A program made the translations under genes and the position numbers. Below are positions 61,982-64,000 of a stretch of DNA of 64,000 nucleotides, piece by piece; within the stretch, counting starts at the first letter, position 1; each line of letters begins with the position of its first letter. Below the pieces are notes generated by a model. That model was not told where the DNA came from, did not search any database, and worked only from the letters and a program-made list of their open reading frames with translations. Source of the DNA: Chryseobacterium arthrosphaerae (GTDB lineage: Bacteria > Bacteroidota > Bacteroidia > Flavobacteriales > Weeksellaceae); assembly GCF_001684965.1 (NCBI RefSeq), contig NZ_MAYG01000001.1, positions 2,480,001 through 2,544,000 of the forward strand, given 5' to 3'.

Positions 61982-63898
61982 ATGATTTTAGATTCAAAAA
62001 TACCACAAGGTCCACTGGAACACAAGTGGGAAAATTATAAAAAGAAAGCAAAACTCGTGAATCCTGCCAACCGTAAAAAACTGGATGTAATTGTTGTAGG
62101 AACAGGTCTTGCAGGAAGTTCTATTGCAGCTTCACTGGGTGAAATGGGATACAATGTGAAAGCATTCTGTTTCCAGGACAGCCCGAGGAGAGCCCACTCC
62201 GTAGCAGCACAGGGAGGTGTAAATGCGGCTAAAAATTATAAAAACGATGGCGACAGTGTCTACAGAATGTTTGTAGATACCCTGAAAGGCGGTGACTTCA
62301 GAGCCCGTGAAGCCAATGTATACCGTATGGCGGAATGTTCTTTAAACCTCATCGATCAGGCCGTTGCGCAGGGAGTTCCTTTCGGGCGGGAATATGGTGG
62401 TTACCTCAATAACCGTTCATTCGGAGGCGTTCAGGTAAGCCGGACATTCTATGCAAGAGGACAAACCGGACAGCAGCTGCTTCTGGGTGCTTACCAGGGT
62501 TTGATGCGCCAGGTAGGAAAAGGTTCCGTACAGCTGTTTTCAAGACATGAAATGCTTGACCTTGTCACTGTAGACGGTAAAGCCAGAGGAATTATCGTAA
62601 GGAATTTAGACACAGGAGAAATTGAAAGGCACGCTGCCCATGCAGTAGTACTGGCAACGGGAGGTTACGGAAAGATCTATTATCTTTCAACCTTAGCGAT
62701 GGGTTGTAATGGTTCTGCCATCTGGAGAGCACACAAAAAAGGAGCTTTAATGGCCTCTCCAAGCTGGATCCAGGTGCATCCCACTTCCCTTCCGCAATCC
62801 GGAGATTATCAGTCTAAGCTCACTCTGATGTCTGAATCATTGCGTAATGACGGAAGAATCTGGGTCCCTTTACAACCGGATGAAAAGAGAAAACCCAATG
62901 ATATTCCTGAAAATGAAAGGGATTATTACCTGGAAAGAAGATATCCTGCTTTTGGAAACCTGGCCCCAAGAGATATTTCATCCCGTGCTGCCAAAGAAAG
63001 AATCGATGCAGGCTTCGGAATCGGTCCGTTGAAAAATGCGGTATATCTTGATTTTTCTAAAGCGATAAAAGAACAGGGAAAAGACAGGATCAAAGAGAAA
63101 TATGGAAATTTATTCGATATGTATCTTAAAATTACAGGATATGATGCCTATCAGGAACCCATGATGATCTCTCCTTCAGCCCACTTCTCAATGGGTGGCC
63201 TTTGGGTAGATTATGAGCTGATGACTACCGTTCCGGGACTGTTTGCGCTGGGTGAAGCCAATTTTGCAGATCACGGGGCCAACAGGCTGGGAGCCAACTC
63301 ACTTTTGCAGGCTTCTGTGGATGGATATTTCATCGCCCCTTATACGATTGCGAATTATTTGGCAGACGAAATTCATACCGGGAAAATTACATCCGATACT
63401 CCTGAGTTTGAGCAGGCTGAAAATGCCGTTAAAAACCAGATTCAAGGTTTAATAAATATCAAAGGAACCAAAACCGTCGATTATTTCCATAAGACATTGG
63501 GAAAACTGCTTTACGATTATTGCGGGCTGGCCAGAAATAAAGATGGATTACAATACGCCATCCGGGAAATCAGAAAACTGAAACAGGAATTCTATAAAGA
63601 CGTAAGGGTATCAGGCCAGGGAGATCAAATGAATGCTGAGCTGGAAAAAGCAGGCCGTGTTGCCGATTATTTTGAAATCGGGGAACTGATGTGCTATGAT
63701 GCTTTAACCCGTAATGAATCGTGCGGAGCGCACTTCCGGGAAGAATTCCAGACTCCTGACGGAGAAGCCATGAGAAATGATGCAGAATATCAGTTTATTT
63801 CTGCCTGGGCATGGACCGGTGAAAATAATGAGCCTGAACTGATCAGAGAACCTTTAATCTTTGAAGAAATTCAGCCAACGGTAAGAAGTTACAAATAA
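61982..63898 (+). CDS. sdhA: Succinate dehydrogenase flavoprotein subunit
   Basis: 638-aa FAD subunit of the Bacteroidota type: [21 protein letters not shown] (FAD fold), [17 protein letters not shown], and [47 protein letters not shown] and the C-terminal capping domain. The SVAAQGG His that covalently binds FAD is present. Links the TCA cycle to the respiratory chain. sdhB follows. Confidence 0.94.
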   Translation: MILDSKIPQGPLEHKWENYKKKAKLVNPANRKKLDVIVVGTGLAGSSIAASLGEMGYNVKAFCFQDSPRRAHSVAAQGGVNAAKNYKNDGDSVYRMFVDTLKGGDFRAREANVYRMAECSLNLIDQAVAQGVPFGREYGGYLNNRSFGGVQVSRTFYARGQTGQQLLLGAYQGLMRQVGKGSVQLFSRHEMLDLVTVDGKARGIIVRNLDTGEIERHAAHAVVLATGGYGKIYYLSTLAMGCNGSAIWRAHKKGALMASPSWIQVHPTSLPQSGDYQSKLTLMSESLRNDGRIWVPLQPDEKRKPNDIPENERDYYLERRYPAFGNLAPRDISSRAAKERIDAGFGIGPLKNAVYLDFSKAIKEQGKDRIKEKYGNLFDMYLKITGYDAYQEPMMISPSAHFSMGGLWVDYELMTTVPGLFALGEANFADHGANRLGANSLLQASVDGYFIAPYTIANYLADEIHTGKITSDTPEFEQAENAVKNQIQGLINIKGTKTVDYFHKTLGKLLYDYCGLARNKDGLQYAIREIRKLKQEFYKDVRVSGQGDQMNAELEKAGRVADYFEIGELMCYDALTRNESCGAHFREEFQTPDGEAMRNDAEYQFISAWAWTGENNEPELIREPLIFEEIQPTVRSYK

Positions 63899-63911
63899 AA
63901 AAACAGAAATT

Positions 63912-64000
63912 ATGAATTTACATCTTAAGATATGGAGACAGAAAGACAGAAAAAGTGAAGGAAAACTGGTCAGCTACGACCTTACAGACCTGAATCCTCA
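63912..64000 (+). CDS. sdhB: Succinate dehydrogenase iron-sulfur subunit (partial)
   Basis: Only the first 29 codons are in the window (MNLHLKIWRQKDRKSEGKL and on). The start lies 13 bp after sdhA. Matches the N-terminus of the Bacteroidota iron-sulfur subunit; the cluster motifs lie beyond the window end. The gene continues past the right edge. Confidence 0.9.
   Translation, partial: MNLHLKIWRQKDRKSEGKLVSYDLTDLNP

Noticed and set aside
1..64000. tRNA or rRNA genes
   Set aside because: No cloverleaf-like or rRNA-like sequence was recognised by eye on either strand; a tRNA search program was not available.

Overview
The window looks like chromosomal DNA of a flavobacterium (Bacteroidota), most likely Chryseobacterium or a close relative in the Weeksellaceae. 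Grounds seen in the sequence: gliding genes gldB-gldC, several proteins ending in type IX secretion (T9SS) sorting domains, a Bacteroidota-type T6SS (TssD, VgrG, DUF4280 PAAR-like), GLPGLI and DUF6443/RHS proteins, a PafA-type alkaline phosphatase, and promoters of the Bacteroidota form TTG-N19/20-TAnnTTTG. No rRNA, tRNA, CRISPR array or intact insertion sequence was seen.

Layout. 48-12510 (minus): a long T6SS spike and effector operon running tssD, vgrG, a 58-aa protein, a DUF2235 phospholipase-like effector, a lipoprotein, a LysM protein, a DUF4280 PAAR-like protein, a 931-aa OmpA-domain protein, then four genes for secreted, lipid-anchored or membrane proteins of unknown role. The T6SS sheath, baseplate and membrane-complex genes are not here. 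12721-18863: a DUF2752 protein, an OYE-type oxidoreductase and cytidine deaminase, then a minus-strand array: LRR protein, two GNATs, nadE, a barnase-like RNase, an archaemetzincin-like lipoprotein and a barstar-like protein. 18919-25303 (plus): gldB, gldC, cystathionine gamma-synthase, GNAT, DinB, TsaC/Sua5, an NTF2-like protein and a CCA-adding-type enzyme, ending in a three-hairpin array. 25462-28622 (minus): a cobalamin riboswitch controlling a BtuB-like TonB receptor and a beta-propeller lipoprotein that resembles BtuG.

28735-40399: a T9SS-sorted HAF-repeat protein, two tandem TPR membrane proteins (only the first with an AraC DNA-binding domain), alkaline phosphatase PafA, a compact operon ending in a GLPGLI gene, a GG-leader cysteine-rich peptide gene, a Crp/Fnr regulator, a glycolipid-binding-family protein and a DUF1963 protein. 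40400-51117 is the accessory core: an IS110-like transposase scrap, an orphan papain-fold toxin plus a putative immunity gene linked by a copied piece of Hint domain, then a three-gene RHS polymorphic-toxin operon (T9SS-sorted protein, 1117-aa DUF5977 protein, 1347-aa RHS-Hint-toxin) with its own putative immunity gene.

51610-64000: an alpha/beta hydrolase, a small lipoprotein, malate dehydrogenase, a bacteriophytochrome kinase with heme oxygenase (photoreceptor and its chromophore maker), a choloylglycine-hydrolase-family enzyme, a porin, a DASS dicarboxylate transporter and succinate dehydrogenase sdhC-sdhA-sdhB (sdhB cut by the window end). Malate dehydrogenase, the DASS carrier and SDH point to C4-dicarboxylate use. 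The most unusual items are the orphan toxin cassette, the RHS/T9SS operon, the barnase-archaemetzincin-barstar cluster and the GG-leader peptide.
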